Made by a program: the position numbers and the translations under genes. The notes under the pieces are model-generated. The model was not told where the DNA came from. It searched no databases and saw only the letters and a program-made list of their open reading frames with translations. DNA of 64,000 bases from Caenispirillum bisanense (GTDB lineage: Bacteria > Pseudomonadota > Alphaproteobacteria > Rhodospirillales > UBA2165), in the NCBI GenBank assembly GCA_945877815.1, contig CAMDWJ010000001.1:1-64000 (forward strand), read 5' to 3'. Below, piece by piece: positions 1 through 9,414 of the stretch (position 1 is its first letter; each line of letters opens with the position of its first letter).

Positions 1-150
1 AGCCTTGGCTACCGACCGCCGACCCCGGAAACCGCGACGCCGCCATTGCCGTCCTCCGGTTCCGCTACGCTCCACCTAAAGCCGGCAATGGCGAAAGAGG
101 ACACAATGCACTAACATTCAAACCGGACCAACTAATGGGGGCCGATCAAT
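1..150 (+). mobile_element. 3' end of an insertion sequence: transposase C-terminus and IS terminus (partial)
   Basis: Frame 1 is open from base 1 to a TAA at 112-114. It encodes 37 residues beginning SLGYRPPTPE and ending KPAMAKEDTMH. The GYRPPxPE motif is typical of the extreme C-terminus of integrase-core transposases of the IS3/IS481 type. The stop is followed by a stretch ending in gggggccgatca at about 148, which resembles the terminal sequence of such elements. The rest of the element lies outside the window, so the family and the exact right end are not proven. Bases 150-350 hold no further gene that I can support. Confidence 0.6.
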
Positions 151-350
151 ATCGTGCCGAGGCTTGTTACGAGAGTGACAGAAATCACTTGGTGCTTGAA
201 TCCAGGCCGCGCTTCGGAAAACCGCAATATAGATTGCGCAAACCGAAATAAACGCGCGTTTCTCGCCTTAATTGTGGTGCAATTGAGTCTCTGTTATTAA
301 AACGGATTGAGGCGGGTAAAATCATAATTGTTTTTCCCCAAAGGGATGTC

Positions 351-1676
351 TTGGCTGAACGTTTACGGCATAGGCTAGTGGCCTGGACGATTCTTGCCCC
401 CGTGGTGTTATGGGGGTGGCTGACTCCGCTCGCCCCGGCGCTGGGCGAAAGCCTCGCCGAATTGATTCCTGAATTGCTGGAAACCCATAACCTGATCAAA
501 GCCGCAGAAGCCGATCTGATCGCGGCGAACGAGCGGGCCAACGCCACAATGGGCGGCTGGTATCCGACTCTGAACCTGAAATCGAACATCGGTCGCGAGG
601 ACCAAAACAAGCCGGGTTCGGCCGCCGATACGAATCTCTCGCCGCGTGAGACGGATTTGTCGATAACGCAACTGCTATGGGACTTCGGCAAAACCAATTC
701 GGCCATTCGTGGCAGCGATCTCGGACGGGAATCGGCTAAGTATGGCTTGTCGTCGGCCACACAGGAACTGCTGTTGCGCGCGGCGACGGCCTACATCAAC
801 GTCGTGCGAGCAGTCGAGGTGCAGGGCTTCGCACGTCAATCCGAAGATAACATCAAACGTCAGACCGAGATCGAAGACGCGCTCGTGCGCCGAGGCGCCG
901 GCCTCTCGACCGACGTATTGAATTCGAAACAACAATTGGCCGGTGCGCAGGCGCGGCGCGTCCAGGCCGACGGGCAATTGACCCAGGCGCGCAATGCCTT
1001 TCGCGCCGTCTTTCAGCGCGATGTAATCAATATCCAAAGCATGGAAAAGCCGGTTCTGCCGGTCGGTCAGTTGCCGGTCAACGCGGAAGAGACGGTGGAA
1101 ATCGCGCTCCGCGAAAATCCCGCGCTGAAAAAGGCCGCGACCGACGCGGCCGTGTCGCGCGAAGCTGCGGCTCGCGCGCGCGCCGAGGGGTTCTTTCCGA
1201 CCCTCAATGCCGTCGCTGAGCAGAAATACAAGAACGATGTCAGCGGTACTATCGGGCAACAACGCGAAAGTCTCGGCAAGGTCGAGATGAATTTTCCGTT
1301 CAACCTGGGTTTCACCGCGACCAATACGTTGCGCGCTGCGAACGAGACCGCGAATGCGGTCGAGCGGCGCGTCGGTGAAACCCGCGATGTATCCGAACAG
1401 GCCGCGCGCGACGCCTGGTCGCGATTGGAAACGGCACGTCTGCGGCTCGATCATTTGCGCAACCAAGCTAATATCTCTGCCGAATATCTCGAACTCGCGC
1501 GCCGCGAACGCCAGCTTGGTACGCGCACTCTGAACGATATCCTTCGCGCGGAAACGGATTCGATCAATTCCAACAGCGATGCCGCGTCAGCCGAGGCGGA
1601 TGTCGCAATCGCGACGTTCAGCGTGCTCACGACGATGGGGCGTTTGACCTCGGAGCATCTGACGGCCCGCAACTAA
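351..1676 (+). CDS. TolC-family outer-membrane channel protein
   Basis: A 441-residue TolC-like outer-membrane efflux protein, expected to form the trimeric exit duct of a type I secretion or RND/MFS efflux system. It starts at a TTG (351) behind AAGGGA. The only nearby ATG (346) is out of frame and stops quickly. Residues 8-32 form a signal peptide (VAWTILAPVVLWGW, then a cleavage region near PALGES). The mature part holds two repeated coiled-coil helical halves, with the family hallmark GGWYPTLNLKSNIG near residue 65 and its counterpart AEGFFPTLNAVAEQ near residue 280. No membrane-fusion protein or inner-membrane transporter lies beside it, so the partner system is unknown. Confidence 0.88.
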   Translation: MAERLRHRLVAWTILAPVVLWGWLTPLAPALGESLAELIPELLETHNLIKAAEADLIAANERANATMGGWYPTLNLKSNIGREDQNKPGSAADTNLSPRETDLSITQLLWDFGKTNSAIRGSDLGRESAKYGLSSATQELLLRAATAYINVVRAVEVQGFARQSEDNIKRQTEIEDALVRRGAGLSTDVLNSKQQLAGAQARRVQADGQLTQARNAFRAVFQRDVINIQSMEKPVLPVGQLPVNAEETVEIALRENPALKKAATDAAVSREAAARARAEGFFPTLNAVAEQKYKNDVSGTIGQQRESLGKVEMNFPFNLGFTATNTLRAANETANAVERRVGETRDVSEQAARDAWSRLETARLRLDHLRNQANISAEYLELARRERQLGTRTLNDILRAETDSINSNSDAASAEADVAIATFSVLTTMGRLTSEHLTARN

Positions 1677-1734
1677 TTCGGCCCGCATAACGTTTCAACC
1701 TGGTGGATCTCGGATCCAAATTACAGGAGCACGT

Positions 1735-2163
1735 ATGATTTCAATCGCACCCGTCACCGAAGAAGAAAAAGCGCTATGGCCGAAAGACGTCATCGTGCCG
1801 CTAGACCTCGAATTTCGCGACGAGCGTGGCGTGATCGTGCCACTGGTCGATCTGAAAATGGAAAGCGCGGTGCTGATTTCGTCCAAGAAAGGCTCTGTGC
1901 GCGCCAACCATTACCACACGACTGATTGGCATTTCTGCTATGTGATCTCGGGGAAGATCGACTATTATCATCGTCCGACCGGCAGCGATTCAGCGCCGGA
2001 AAAAATCACCGTCAACGCGGGGCAGCAATTTTTCACGCCGCCCATGGTCGATCACGCAATGGTCTTCCTTGAGGAGACCGTTTTCCTGACATTGGGTCGT
2101 AATTCCCGCCGCCAGGAGGTCTACGAGGCCGATGTCGTGCGGATTGCGCCAATCAACCCCTGA
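1735..2163 (+). CDS. Cupin-domain protein
   Basis: A 142-residue single-domain cupin, with ACAGGAG seven bases before the ATG. The central stretch RANHYHTTDWHFCYVISGKI (about residues 60-80) contains the His-x-His and following His of cupin motif 1. Motif 2 is weak (PPMVDHAMVF near residue 105). Cupins of this size include sugar-phosphate isomerases, small dioxygenases and sugar-nucleotide epimerase-like proteins. The WHFCYVISGK context resembles nucleotide-sugar-associated cupins, but I cannot choose a substrate. It stands alone between the TolC gene and the cobalamin cluster. Confidence 0.75.
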   Translation: MISIAPVTEEEKALWPKDVIVPLDLEFRDERGVIVPLVDLKMESAVLISSKKGSVRANHYHTTDWHFCYVISGKIDYYHRPTGSDSAPEKITVNAGQQFFTPPMVDHAMVFLEETVFLTLGRNSRRQEVYEADVVRIAPINP

Positions 2164-2222
2164 AGACGCCCAGAATAAGCTTTTAGGCCGGTTGTAGGTT
2201 CTGTAAGAGTCCCCTCGTTGCG

Positions 2223-3617
2223 ATGGTGTCGATGGCCTCGCCAGGAGATGTTGTGGCGAAATTCGAACCGCATTCTGCTGACCTTCGTGGGGATCCTCGT
2301 GCCTTTGCCTGCCCGGGGCTTTATCGTATCGTTCCGGCCAAGGACGGCGGGATCTGCCGCGTGCGCATTCCGCTTGGCTGCCTCTCGGCCGATCAGGCAC
2401 GGGCCATTGCGTCCGTTGCGACGGAACATGGGAACGGCATCGTCGAATTGACGAACAGGGCTAACATCCAGATCCGTGGCATTTTGGGTCCCGAGCAGGA
2501 ACTTTTGATTTCCGAGTTGGTGGACTCAGGGCTGGGAACCGGCGAACGCTGGGCGGACGATACGCGCAACGTCTTGATGAACCCATCCGCCGGAAATGAT
2601 CCCGACGAATTGATCGATGTCAGGCCTATCGCCGCAGCGATCCTCGATCGATTTTCGAACGATATTGGCTTTGCCGTCCTGTCGCCGAAATTCGCGCTGC
2701 AAATCGACGGCGGTGGCGCCATGTCGCTTGCGGATCATGCGCACGACGTTTGGTTGCTCGCCGTCGATACCGACGCGCATGGCGTTATGTTCAAGATGGG
2801 ACTGGGTGGCCCGATCGATTACGGTCCGGACTGCGTGGATGCGCGTCTGGTTCGTCCGTCCGAGTGTCTTGAGGTTGTCGTCGCCGCGACCCTGGAATTC
2901 ATCGAGACCGGCGTGCGGGGTTCCGGATCCACACATATCCGCCAACTGCTCGAAACGATGACGCGCGACGCAATCTGGCATCGTGTGGAGCACCGGATCG
3001 GTCGATCCCTGCTTAAGATCGTACCCGGGCAACTGCGTTCACGTGCAGTTCTTGTTACGCGCCCTCCGGTGGGCATCATCGCTCAACGCGTGCCGCATCT
3101 GCGTTCGGTTGGGGCGGCGCCCGTGCTCGGTCGCATCGATGCGCGCGGGCTTGGTGCGGTCGCCGACATCGCCACGCGCTTCGGTGGCGGCAATTTGCGC
3201 CTGACGCCGTGGCGCAGTTTTCTTATTCCGGATGTCGCCGAGGACAGCGCTGAGGACGCACTTGGCGCCTTGAGCCGGGCAGGGCTGGTGTGTCGCGATG
3301 ATAATCCCTTGTCGCGCCTGGTTGCCTGTGCCGGCAGTTCCGGCTGCGGATCGGCCAAGACCGATGCCAAGAAGGATGCGCAGTTACTGGCAGGGTTTCT
3401 GAATAGTTCCATTGGCCGCGATACGATCCACGTCTCCGGCTGTTCCAAATCCTGTGCCGTTCCGGGCGTGGCCGATGTTACCCTGGTTGGCGTTTCGGAC
3501 GGACTTTACGATCTGTATCGGCGGAGTCCGATCTCGGATGCGCGCTTCGGTGCGCGTATGGTCGAGCGCGTCGATATCGGACAGGCCGCAGGACATATTC
3601 TCGGAGCCAAGCCGTGA
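2223..3617 (+). CDS. cobG: Precorrin-3B synthase (CobG)
   Basis: A 464-residue protein of the nitrite/sulfite reductase-like family that converts precorrin-3A to precorrin-3B with O2 in the aerobic cobalamin pathway. The N-terminal half-domain has GLYRIVPAKDGGICRVRIPLG near residue 35 and LTNRANIQIRG near residue 80. The C-terminal half carries the 4Fe-4S ligands as ACAGSSGCGSAK (about 368-379) and VSGCSKSCAVPG (about 402-413). It heads a tight operon: its TGA overlaps the GTG of cobH. The start is uncertain. The ATG at 2223 has no Shine-Dalgarno, while an in-frame GTG at 2253 follows AGGAG by five bases and may be the true start. Confidence 0.92.
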   Translation: MVSMASPGDVVAKFEPHSADLRGDPRAFACPGLYRIVPAKDGGICRVRIPLGCLSADQARAIASVATEHGNGIVELTNRANIQIRGILGPEQELLISELVDSGLGTGERWADDTRNVLMNPSAGNDPDELIDVRPIAAAILDRFSNDIGFAVLSPKFALQIDGGGAMSLADHAHDVWLLAVDTDAHGVMFKMGLGGPIDYGPDCVDARLVRPSECLEVVVAATLEFIETGVRGSGSTHIRQLLETMTRDAIWHRVEHRIGRSLLKIVPGQLRSRAVLVTRPPVGIIAQRVPHLRSVGAAPVLGRIDARGLGAVADIATRFGGGNLRLTPWRSFLIPDVAEDSAEDALGALSRAGLVCRDDNPLSRLVACAGSSGCGSAKTDAKKDAQLLAGFLNSSIGRDTIHVSGCSKSCAVPGVADVTLVGVSDGLYDLYRRSPISDARFGARMVERVDIGQAAGHILGAKP

Positions 3618-4240
3618 ATTCGTACATTAAAGACGGTGACGAGATATATCGCCGATCCTTCGCGATCATCCGTGCGGAGGCCGATCTATCAGGCATCTCT
3701 GCCGATATGGAGCGTGTCGCGGTCCGCATCATTCATTCGTGCGGCATGATCGATATCGTCGGGGATATTGCGTTCTCGCCGGGTGCGGGCGCCGTCGGGC
3801 GCCGCGCGCTGTCGGAGGGCGCACCGATCCTCTGCGACGCCCGCATGATTGCCGAGGGTATCACGCGCTCGCGCCTGGAGAAGGGCAATCAGGTCATTTG
3901 CACCTTGGCCGACCCGAAGGTTCCTGCGATGGCGCGCGAGATGGAAACGACACGAACCGCAGCCGCGTTGGAATTATGGCGCCCGCATCTTGGCGGCGCT
4001 GTGGTCGCCATCGGCAATGCACCGACCGCGCTGTTTCGGCTTCTGGAGATGATCGACGAAGGTGCTCCATGTCCGGCGCTTATCGTCGGCTTGCCGGTCG
4101 GGTTTGTGGGTGCTGCGGAATCGAAGCAGGCGCTCAAGGATGACAGCCGCGGCGTGCCGTTTATCACGGTGCTCGGCCGCCGGGGCGGTAGCGCGATGGC
4201 AACGGCGGCCGTCAACGCGTTGGCGACGGAACGCGAATGA
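3614..4240 (+). CDS. cobH: Precorrin-8X methylmutase (CobH)
   Basis: A 208-residue CobH/CbiC protein. It catalyses the 1,5-methyl shift that turns precorrin-8X into hydrogenobyrinate. The catalytic histidine lies in [12 protein letters not shown] (H41), and the family motifs [14 protein letters not shown] and [12 protein letters not shown] are present. The GTG start overlaps the cobG stop (GTGA), and the stop overlaps the cobI start (ATGA), so translation of the three genes is probably coupled. Length is normal for the family. Confidence 0.95.
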   Translation: MNSYIKDGDEIYRRSFAIIRAEADLSGISADMERVAVRIIHSCGMIDIVGDIAFSPGAGAVGRRALSEGAPILCDARMIAEGITRSRLEKGNQVICTLADPKVPAMAREMETTRTAAALELWRPHLGGAVVAIGNAPTALFRLLEMIDEGAPCPALIVGLPVGFVGAAESKQALKDDSRGVPFITVLGRRGGSAMATAAVNALATERE

Positions 4241-4971
4241 TGGCGCGCATCGGCAAATTATTTGGCGTGGGCGTCGGGCCCGGCGATCCCGAATTGGTGA
4301 CGATGAAGACGGTGCGTCTGATCCGCGAGGCCCATGTCGTTGCTTATCTTGCCGCGCGGCAACGGCCAAGCAATGCGCGACGCGCGATTGAAAGCTATCT
4401 TCGTCCCGATCACATCGAATTGCCGATGTTCTATCCGGTGACCACCGAAAAATTGCCGCCGCCGTTTTCCTATGAAGACGCGCTCACCAAATTCTACGAC
4501 GAAAGTGCGGCGACGTTGGCCGAACATCTCGATGCTGGGCGCGATGTGGCAATGCTCTGCGAGGGCGATCCGTTTTTCTACGGCTCGTTTATGTATTATT
4601 ACCATCGGCTCGCCGAGCGTTACGAAACCATCGTCGTGCCGGGCGTCTGCGCCATGGTCGCCTCGGCCGCCGTGCTGGGCGCTCCCCTGGTACATCAGAC
4701 CCAGACGCTATCGGTCCTCTCGGGTGTATTGAGCGCAGATGAATTGACGCAGAGGCTGAAGGTGGCCGATGCCGTCGCGATAATGAAGCTCGGTTCGAAT
4801 TTCAAGAAAGTGCGCGACGTGCTCGACGCACTCGGATTATCGGACCGGGCACTCTATGTCGAACGCGCGACGATGGAGGCGCAGAAAATTTTGCCCATCG
4901 CCGAGGTCGATGACGCGACCGTCCCTTATTTTTCCATGATCCTCGTGCCCGGTCTTTGGAATGGGCGATGA
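4237..4971 (+). CDS. cobI: Precorrin-2 C20-methyltransferase (CobI)
   Basis: A 244-residue SAM-dependent tetrapyrrole methyltransferase that converts precorrin-2 to precorrin-3A. The SAM-site loop [18 protein letters not shown] is at residues 10-27, the second family motif [13 protein letters not shown] is near residue 107, and [17 protein letters not shown] is near residue 133. The ATG overlaps the cobH stop. The length is typical of CobI rather than of the shorter CobM or CobA. Confidence 0.94.
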   Translation: MMARIGKLFGVGVGPGDPELVTMKTVRLIREAHVVAYLAARQRPSNARRAIESYLRPDHIELPMFYPVTTEKLPPPFSYEDALTKFYDESAATLAEHLDAGRDVAMLCEGDPFFYGSFMYYYHRLAERYETIVVPGVCAMVASAAVLGAPLVHQTQTLSVLSGVLSADELTQRLKVADAVAIMKLGSNFKKVRDVLDALGLSDRALYVERATMEAQKILPIAEVDDATVPYFSMILVPGLWNGR

Positions 4972-4984
4972 TGGGGAACGGAGG

Positions 4985-6688
4985 ATGAGCCAAGGCTCCG
5001 TCAGTCCCGCGATCGTCATTCTCGGCACCGGGAGCTTGTATGCGGCCAAGCGCATCCAGGCGAATTTCCCCCATGCGCGCATTCATGGTCTTGCTGGGCG
5101 CGTTGACGATGCCGACGAGATGTTCGTCGAGTTCGGCCCGCACCTGCGCGACCTGTTTCAGGCGAATGTCCCGATCGTCGTGCTATGCGCAGTCGGCATC
5201 GTCGTGCGCACCCTGGCGCCGCTGCTCGCCAACAAACTTGGGGAACCACCGGTCGTCGTCGTTTCCGAGGATGGCAAAGCGGTCGTGCCGCTGCTCGGTG
5301 GGTTGAGCGGCGTCAATGCCATGGCCACGGCCATCGCCGAGGTGTTCGAGACGGTCGCAGCTATCACAACGACCGGCGAGGTGCGTTTCGGGGTGACATT
5401 CGAGAAACCGCCGGCCGGCTATGTATTCAAGAATCCGGCGGCCGGTAAGAAATTCATGTCCGATCTGCTGGCCGGCGCCACCGTGCAGATCGACGGCGAT
5501 GCGCCTTGGCTGCGCGCAGGCAGATTGCGGATCGATCCGGCATCGGCGCATTCGATCCTGGTAACGGAAGAGAACGTGGCTCCCGCGTCAGATCAGCTCG
5601 TCTACCACCCAAAAACGATTTGCATCGGCATTGTCGGCGCGCCTTGGGATGCGGCGGATCGCCTTGCGGTGGCGCTGGATAAATTGGGGCTCGCACGGGA
5701 ATCGCTGGCGGGGATTTTTGCGCCCGAGGCAGATATCGCCAGTACGAAACTGCGCGACATGGCCGGACTGCTCGATCTGCCGTTGCGTTTCGTAGCGGAC
5801 GAATGCACCGCCGAAGGGCTTGCGCGACGAGCCGCCGGCGGCGCCGCGACACTCCATGCCATCGATGGCAACCTTGCCATGGCCGTTGCCCCCGCGCCCG
5901 TCGATGCGGAAACCATCGGGCGCGGGCGCGGGCGGCTGGCTGTCATCGGTCTCGGCCCTGGCGACACGCAGTGGCTGAGCCCGGAGGCGAAATTCGAGCT
6001 TGCCCGCGCGACCGATCTCGTCGGCTACGAAACCTATCTCAAGATGGCGGGGCCGCTTCGCGACGGACAACATCGTCACGCTTTCGACAATCGCGAAGAG
6101 GAAAAGCGCTCCCGTTTCGCCTTCGAACTGGCGGCAGAGGGAAAATCCGTTGCCGTCGTCTCCTCGGGCGATCCCGGCATTTTCGCCATGGCGACCGCGA
6201 TTCTTGAAACGTTGCACCGCGCCAACGAGCCGCGTTGGCATGCGGTCGAGCTGCGCATCGTGCCCGGCATCAGTGCCGCCCAGGGTGCTGCCGCGCGCAT
6301 CGGGGCACCCCTCGGGCACGATTTCTGCGTGATCTCCCTGTCGGATGTGCTGAAGCCATGGGAAACCGTGGCCGATCGCCTCGATCACGCAGCGGCGGCA
6401 GATCTCGTCATCGCTCTCTATAATCCTACTTCGCGCTTCCGCCCATGGCAGTTGGAACGCGCGCGCGACATTCTTTTGAAGCATCGTGCGAGCGAAACGC
6501 CGGTCATTTGTGCGAAAAGCATCGGCCGCGGTGCCGAGGATATTCGCGTTTCGACGCTGGGCACGTTCGACCTGAGTTGGGTCGATATGCGCACGACGGT
6601 GATCGTCGGCTCATCCAAGACCGAACGCTTCCCGCGCTTTGGCGGTGGCGACTGGGTCTATACGCCACGTCACTACGAAACGAACTGA
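4985..6688 (+). CDS. cobJ: CbiG-CobJ fusion: CbiG-like domain joined to precorrin-3B C17-methyltransferase
   Basis: A protein of about 567 residues with two parts. The first (about residues 1-315) is CbiG-like: an N-terminal domain with AVGIVVRTLAPLLANKLGEPPVV-type sequence near residue 75 and a C-terminal CobE-like domain (GIVGAPWDAADRLAVALDKL). The second (about 320-560) is the CobJ methyltransferase: IGLGPGDTQWLSPEA, SSGDPGIFAMATAILE, VPGISAAQGAAARIGAPLGH and LYNPTSRFRPWQ. CobJ contracts the ring and methylates C17. The ATG at 4985 is preceded by GGGGA at 4973. An in-frame ATG at 4961, overlapping cobI, is the alternative. The gene converges with cobK, overlapping it by 16 bases. Confidence 0.92.
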   Translation: MSQGSVSPAIVILGTGSLYAAKRIQANFPHARIHGLAGRVDDADEMFVEFGPHLRDLFQANVPIVVLCAVGIVVRTLAPLLANKLGEPPVVVVSEDGKAVVPLLGGLSGVNAMATAIAEVFETVAAITTTGEVRFGVTFEKPPAGYVFKNPAAGKKFMSDLLAGATVQIDGDAPWLRAGRLRIDPASAHSILVTEENVAPASDQLVYHPKTICIGIVGAPWDAADRLAVALDKLGLARESLAGIFAPEADIASTKLRDMAGLLDLPLRFVADECTAEGLARRAAGGAATLHAIDGNLAMAVAPAPVDAETIGRGRGRLAVIGLGPGDTQWLSPEAKFELARATDLVGYETYLKMAGPLRDGQHRHAFDNREEEKRSRFAFELAAEGKSVAVVSSGDPGIFAMATAILETLHRANEPRWHAVELRIVPGISAAQGAAARIGAPLGHDFCVISLSDVLKPWETVADRLDHAAAADLVIALYNPTSRFRPWQLERARDILLKHRASETPVICAKSIGRGAEDIRVSTLGTFDLSWVDMRTTVIVGSSKTERFPRFGGGDWVYTPRHYETN

Positions 6689-7422
6689 CCCAGCCAATCG
6701 AGGGTTGCGGCCACGCTTCGGACCAGCGGTCCCGGCGGATTGGGCGGACGTTCGACCATCACCACCTTGATGCCGAGATGGCGTGCCGCAATCAGCTTGG
6801 CTTCGGTGGCATTGCCGCCGCTGTTCTTGCTGACGATGGTGTCGATTCGGCGCGTGGTCAGCAGATCGAGTTCGCCCTCGATGCTGAATGGGCCGCGTGC
6901 TAAGAGAAGTTCGCCCGGCAGCGATGGATCGAGATCGGGCGGTTCGATCGCGCGGACCAGAAACCATTTATTTGCGTATCCCTCGAAGGCAGCGAGTTCC
7001 TGTCGGCCGATGGTCAGGAATATGCGTTGCGACCAGGCGAGTGCCGCCGAGGCCTGATCGATATCCGGCACGATGTGCCAGATATCGCCGGCGTGCTGCT
7101 GCCACGGGCCCCGCTCGAGCCGCAGGCGGGGAATGCCCGCGTCGCTGCACGCTGCGGCGGCGTTCCAGCGCATACGCGCCGCGAAGGGATGTGTGGCATC
7201 GATCATGATATCGATAAGCTCGTGTCGCAGATAGCTGGCAAGCCCCTCGGCGCCGCCGAATCCGCCGATTCGAACCTGCTTGCTCGCATACTGGGGGGCG
7301 ACCGTTCTGCCCGCGAAGGACAGGATGACGTCGAGATTTCGGTGATCGTCGGCAAGTCGGCGCACCAGAAGCGAGGCTTCGGTCGTCCCGCCGAGGATCA
7401 GAACCCTCTTGATGCCGCTCAC
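6673..7422 (-). CDS. cobK: Precorrin-6A reductase (CobK)
   Basis: A 249-residue CobK/CbiJ protein, the NADPH-dependent reductase of precorrin-6A in corrin-ring synthesis. It opens with KRVLILGGTTEASLLVRRL, contains the family motif MIDATHPFAARM near residue 80, and has SKNSGGNATEAKLIAARHLG near the C-terminus. I chose the GTG at 7422, two bases after the PhoD stop, because it places the nucleotide-binding strand at the N-terminus as in the family. An ATG at 7455 would add 11 residues inside phoD. It is on the strand opposite to cobGHIJ and at the end of a catabolic gene run, an unusual place for a cobalamin gene. Confidence 0.92.
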   Translation of the reverse strand: MSGIKRVLILGGTTEASLLVRRLADDHRNLDVILSFAGRTVAPQYASKQVRIGGFGGAEGLASYLRHELIDIMIDATHPFAARMRWNAAAACSDAGIPRLRLERGPWQQHAGDIWHIVPDIDQASAALAWSQRIFLTIGRQELAAFEGYANKWFLVRAIEPPDLDPSLPGELLLARGPFSIEGELDLLTTRRIDTIVSKNSGGNATEAKLIAARHLGIKVVMVERPPNPPGPLVRSVAATLDWLGQFVS

Positions 7423-7424
7423 GC

Positions 7425-8972
7425 TTATCGATCCGGCGAGAGCGTTTTCGCCCACATTGTCTTTCCCTCGACGTCACGGAAGCTGACGGTCAGTAATCCG
7501 CTCGCGGCGTCGATCTCGGCATGGCCGAAATTGCACCATCCGGCGCTCGGCGATTGGTTGCCCGTGACACCTTTGGTCGAGGCATAGTGGGTTTGAGGGC
7601 CAAACGTGGGATCGAGGCGGCCGGGCGCATAGGCTTGAGTATGGAATGGGCCGGCGATGAATTCCCAGAAGGGATCAAATCCCTTGAACGCGGCGCGGTC
7701 GGGATGAAACTCGTTGCCCGCGGCGTAATGAACGTCGGCTGCGATCCAGACGACGTTGCGGATTGCGCTTATCCGGATTGCCGTTAGAATTTCCGCTGCC
7801 TCGCTTTCGCGTCCCACCGGGGCTCCACCGGCCCCATTGGAAAATTTATCGTAATAACCTTGTTCCATGTTTGTCTTGCTTGGCGCGTGTGCAAGCGGCA
7901 ACGGGCTCGCAATAACCTTCCACAGAGCCATGGACTGCGCGAGTGCCGATTTCAACCAGTCGACTTGTGCGCGTCCCATAAGCACCGCGTCGCTACCCAT
8001 CTCGCTGCGACCGGCGATTTGATTCGGATTGCGATGACTGCGTTGGTCCAGCATGAAAACCTCGACCAATGGGCCGTAGTTGATCGATCGCCATAAAAGC
8101 CTGCGCTGCGCAATTTCCTCGCCGATCGGCGAATAGTCGAAGAATGCGCGGCGGCCGTTTACAATCAGACGATCGACCTGAGGGCTTACATACCTGAGCC
8201 GTTTGGCGCGCGCCTCGTCGATCACCCTGCCCGGCCACCAATCGTCGGTGACCTCGTGATCGTCCCATGTCACGAATTGCGGTGCCGATGCGTTGAAGCG
8301 ACGGACGTTGTCGTCGATCAGGTTATAACGGTAGTTCCCGCGATAATCCTCGAGTGTCTGCGCCGCATGTGATTTGGCCGGCGTTACTAGATTGCGCCAT
8401 ATCGTGCCGTCATCCAGCCTGACGGTCTCTTGCAACACATTGTCCGAATAAATCCGATCGCCGAGATGGACCAGAAAATCCGGATCGGTGCGTAGCATGG
8501 TGTCGTAGATGCGCAAGCCGCCCCATTCGGGATTGATGCCCCAACCGGCGCCGCATTGATCGCCGCCGAAAACAAAGGAGACCTTGCCGCCAGTCCGCGC
8601 CGGGGTGCGTAGACGACCGAGGGCGGATTCGCCGGTACCATCGGGTCCTTCGAAGCGGACCCGGTAGAAGATCGTCTGGCCCGGCGGCAATTCGTTCAGG
8701 CGTGCTTTGGCGATGAAATCGCCGGCGTTATTGGCCTCGCTGCCCCGCACGCGTTGGCTTTTCGCGAACGATTCGGTCGTGGACCATTCGACGAGCATGC
8801 GAGCCTGCGTCCCGGTACGGCTCCAGACGATTGCGGACTCCGGCCCAATCTCGCCACTCATGACGCCGTCGGCAATCTGAGGCCGGGTGGCGGCGCGCAA
8901 TAAAGCAGGCGCCGCCACCGATGCTGCAATGCCACCGATCAAAGTCCGGCGCGAAATCGTGTGAATGACCAT
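7425..8972 (-). CDS. PhoD-like alkaline phosphatase, Tat-exported
   Basis: A 515-residue PhoD-family metallophosphatase/phosphodiesterase. The ATG at 8972 places a twin-arginine signal (SRRTLIGGIAASVAAPALL) at residues 6-24, so export by Tat to the periplasm is expected. GGAG lies just upstream. Domain features include an N-terminal Ig-like PhoD_N domain (IADGVMSGEIGPESAIVWSR) and catalytic-domain motifs VFGGDQCGAGWG, VHLGDRIYSDN, TWDDHEVTDDWWP and WIAADVHYAA, which carry the metal-binding Asp, Asn and His residues. An in-frame TTG at 9020 overlaps the ridA stop but would bury the Tat signal. Enzymes of this family act on phosphodiesters. Its position in a catabolic operon rather than near pst is odd. 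Confidence 0.9.
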   Translation of the reverse strand: MVIHTISRRTLIGGIAASVAAPALLRAATRPQIADGVMSGEIGPESAIVWSRTGTQARMLVEWSTTESFAKSQRVRGSEANNAGDFIAKARLNELPPGQTIFYRVRFEGPDGTGESALGRLRTPARTGGKVSFVFGGDQCGAGWGINPEWGGLRIYDTMLRTDPDFLVHLGDRIYSDNVLQETVRLDDGTIWRNLVTPAKSHAAQTLEDYRGNYRYNLIDDNVRRFNASAPQFVTWDDHEVTDDWWPGRVIDEARAKRLRYVSPQVDRLIVNGRRAFFDYSPIGEEIAQRRLLWRSINYGPLVEVFMLDQRSHRNPNQIAGRSEMGSDAVLMGRAQVDWLKSALAQSMALWKVIASPLPLAHAPSKTNMEQGYYDKFSNGAGGAPVGRESEAAEILTAIRISAIRNVVWIAADVHYAAGNEFHPDRAAFKGFDPFWEFIAGPFHTQAYAPGRLDPTFGPQTHYASTKGVTGNQSPSAGWCNFGHAEIDAASGLLTVSFRDVEGKTMWAKTLSPDR

Positions 8973-9016
8973 TGCTCCATGAATCGAGGAAAGTGTCCCC
9001 CGGCCGTCCGGCAAGG

Positions 9017-9409
9017 TCAAACGACGGCGACGAATTCGAATTGGATCAGATAATTGTTGGACAGCGGCCCCTGGCTGGTATGGCGGGCAGGGCGATCCTC
9101 CGGATCGGGGAAAGTTTCGAGCCAGTATTTATTGAGAACCGAGCGCATTTGCGGGCTGGAATCGGTCATCGAGACTTCGAGCTTCACGATATCGTCGAGC
9201 GAGGCATCGACGCTTTCGAGCAATTCTTTCATATGCTGGAAACAGAGTTTGACCTGGCTCTCCAGGTCGTCTGGCGCCTTCATGGTCGCAGGATCCACTC
9301 CGGAGATAGCGGACGAATAGACGACATTGTCGATTCGGACCGCTTCAGGGATCGGATTGGCGTGCAGGCGCCCTGCCTTTAAATGTGCAATGTGTCTGCG
9401 CTTGGTCAT
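9017..9409 (-). CDS. RidA/YjgF/TdcF-family protein
   Basis: A 130-residue Rid-superfamily protein. RidA proper hydrolyses reactive enamines and imines, and catabolic-operon paralogues act on pathway-specific imines or as deaminases. Typical features are NVVYSSAISGVDPATM near residue 28, QVKLCFQHMKELLESVDASLDDIVKLEV in the middle, and a C-terminal strand ending LIQFEFVAVV. The Arg that binds substrate carboxylate in RidA (R105 of the E. coli family) is not clear here: the region reads DRPARHTSQGPL. It is five bases downstream of the binding-protein gene, in the same directon. Confidence 0.85.
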   Translation of the reverse strand: MTKRRHIAHLKAGRLHANPIPEAVRIDNVVYSSAISGVDPATMKAPDDLESQVKLCFQHMKELLESVDASLDDIVKLEVSMTDSSPQMRSVLNKYWLETFPDPEDRPARHTSQGPLSNNYLIQFEFVAVV

Positions 9410-9414
9410 AACGC

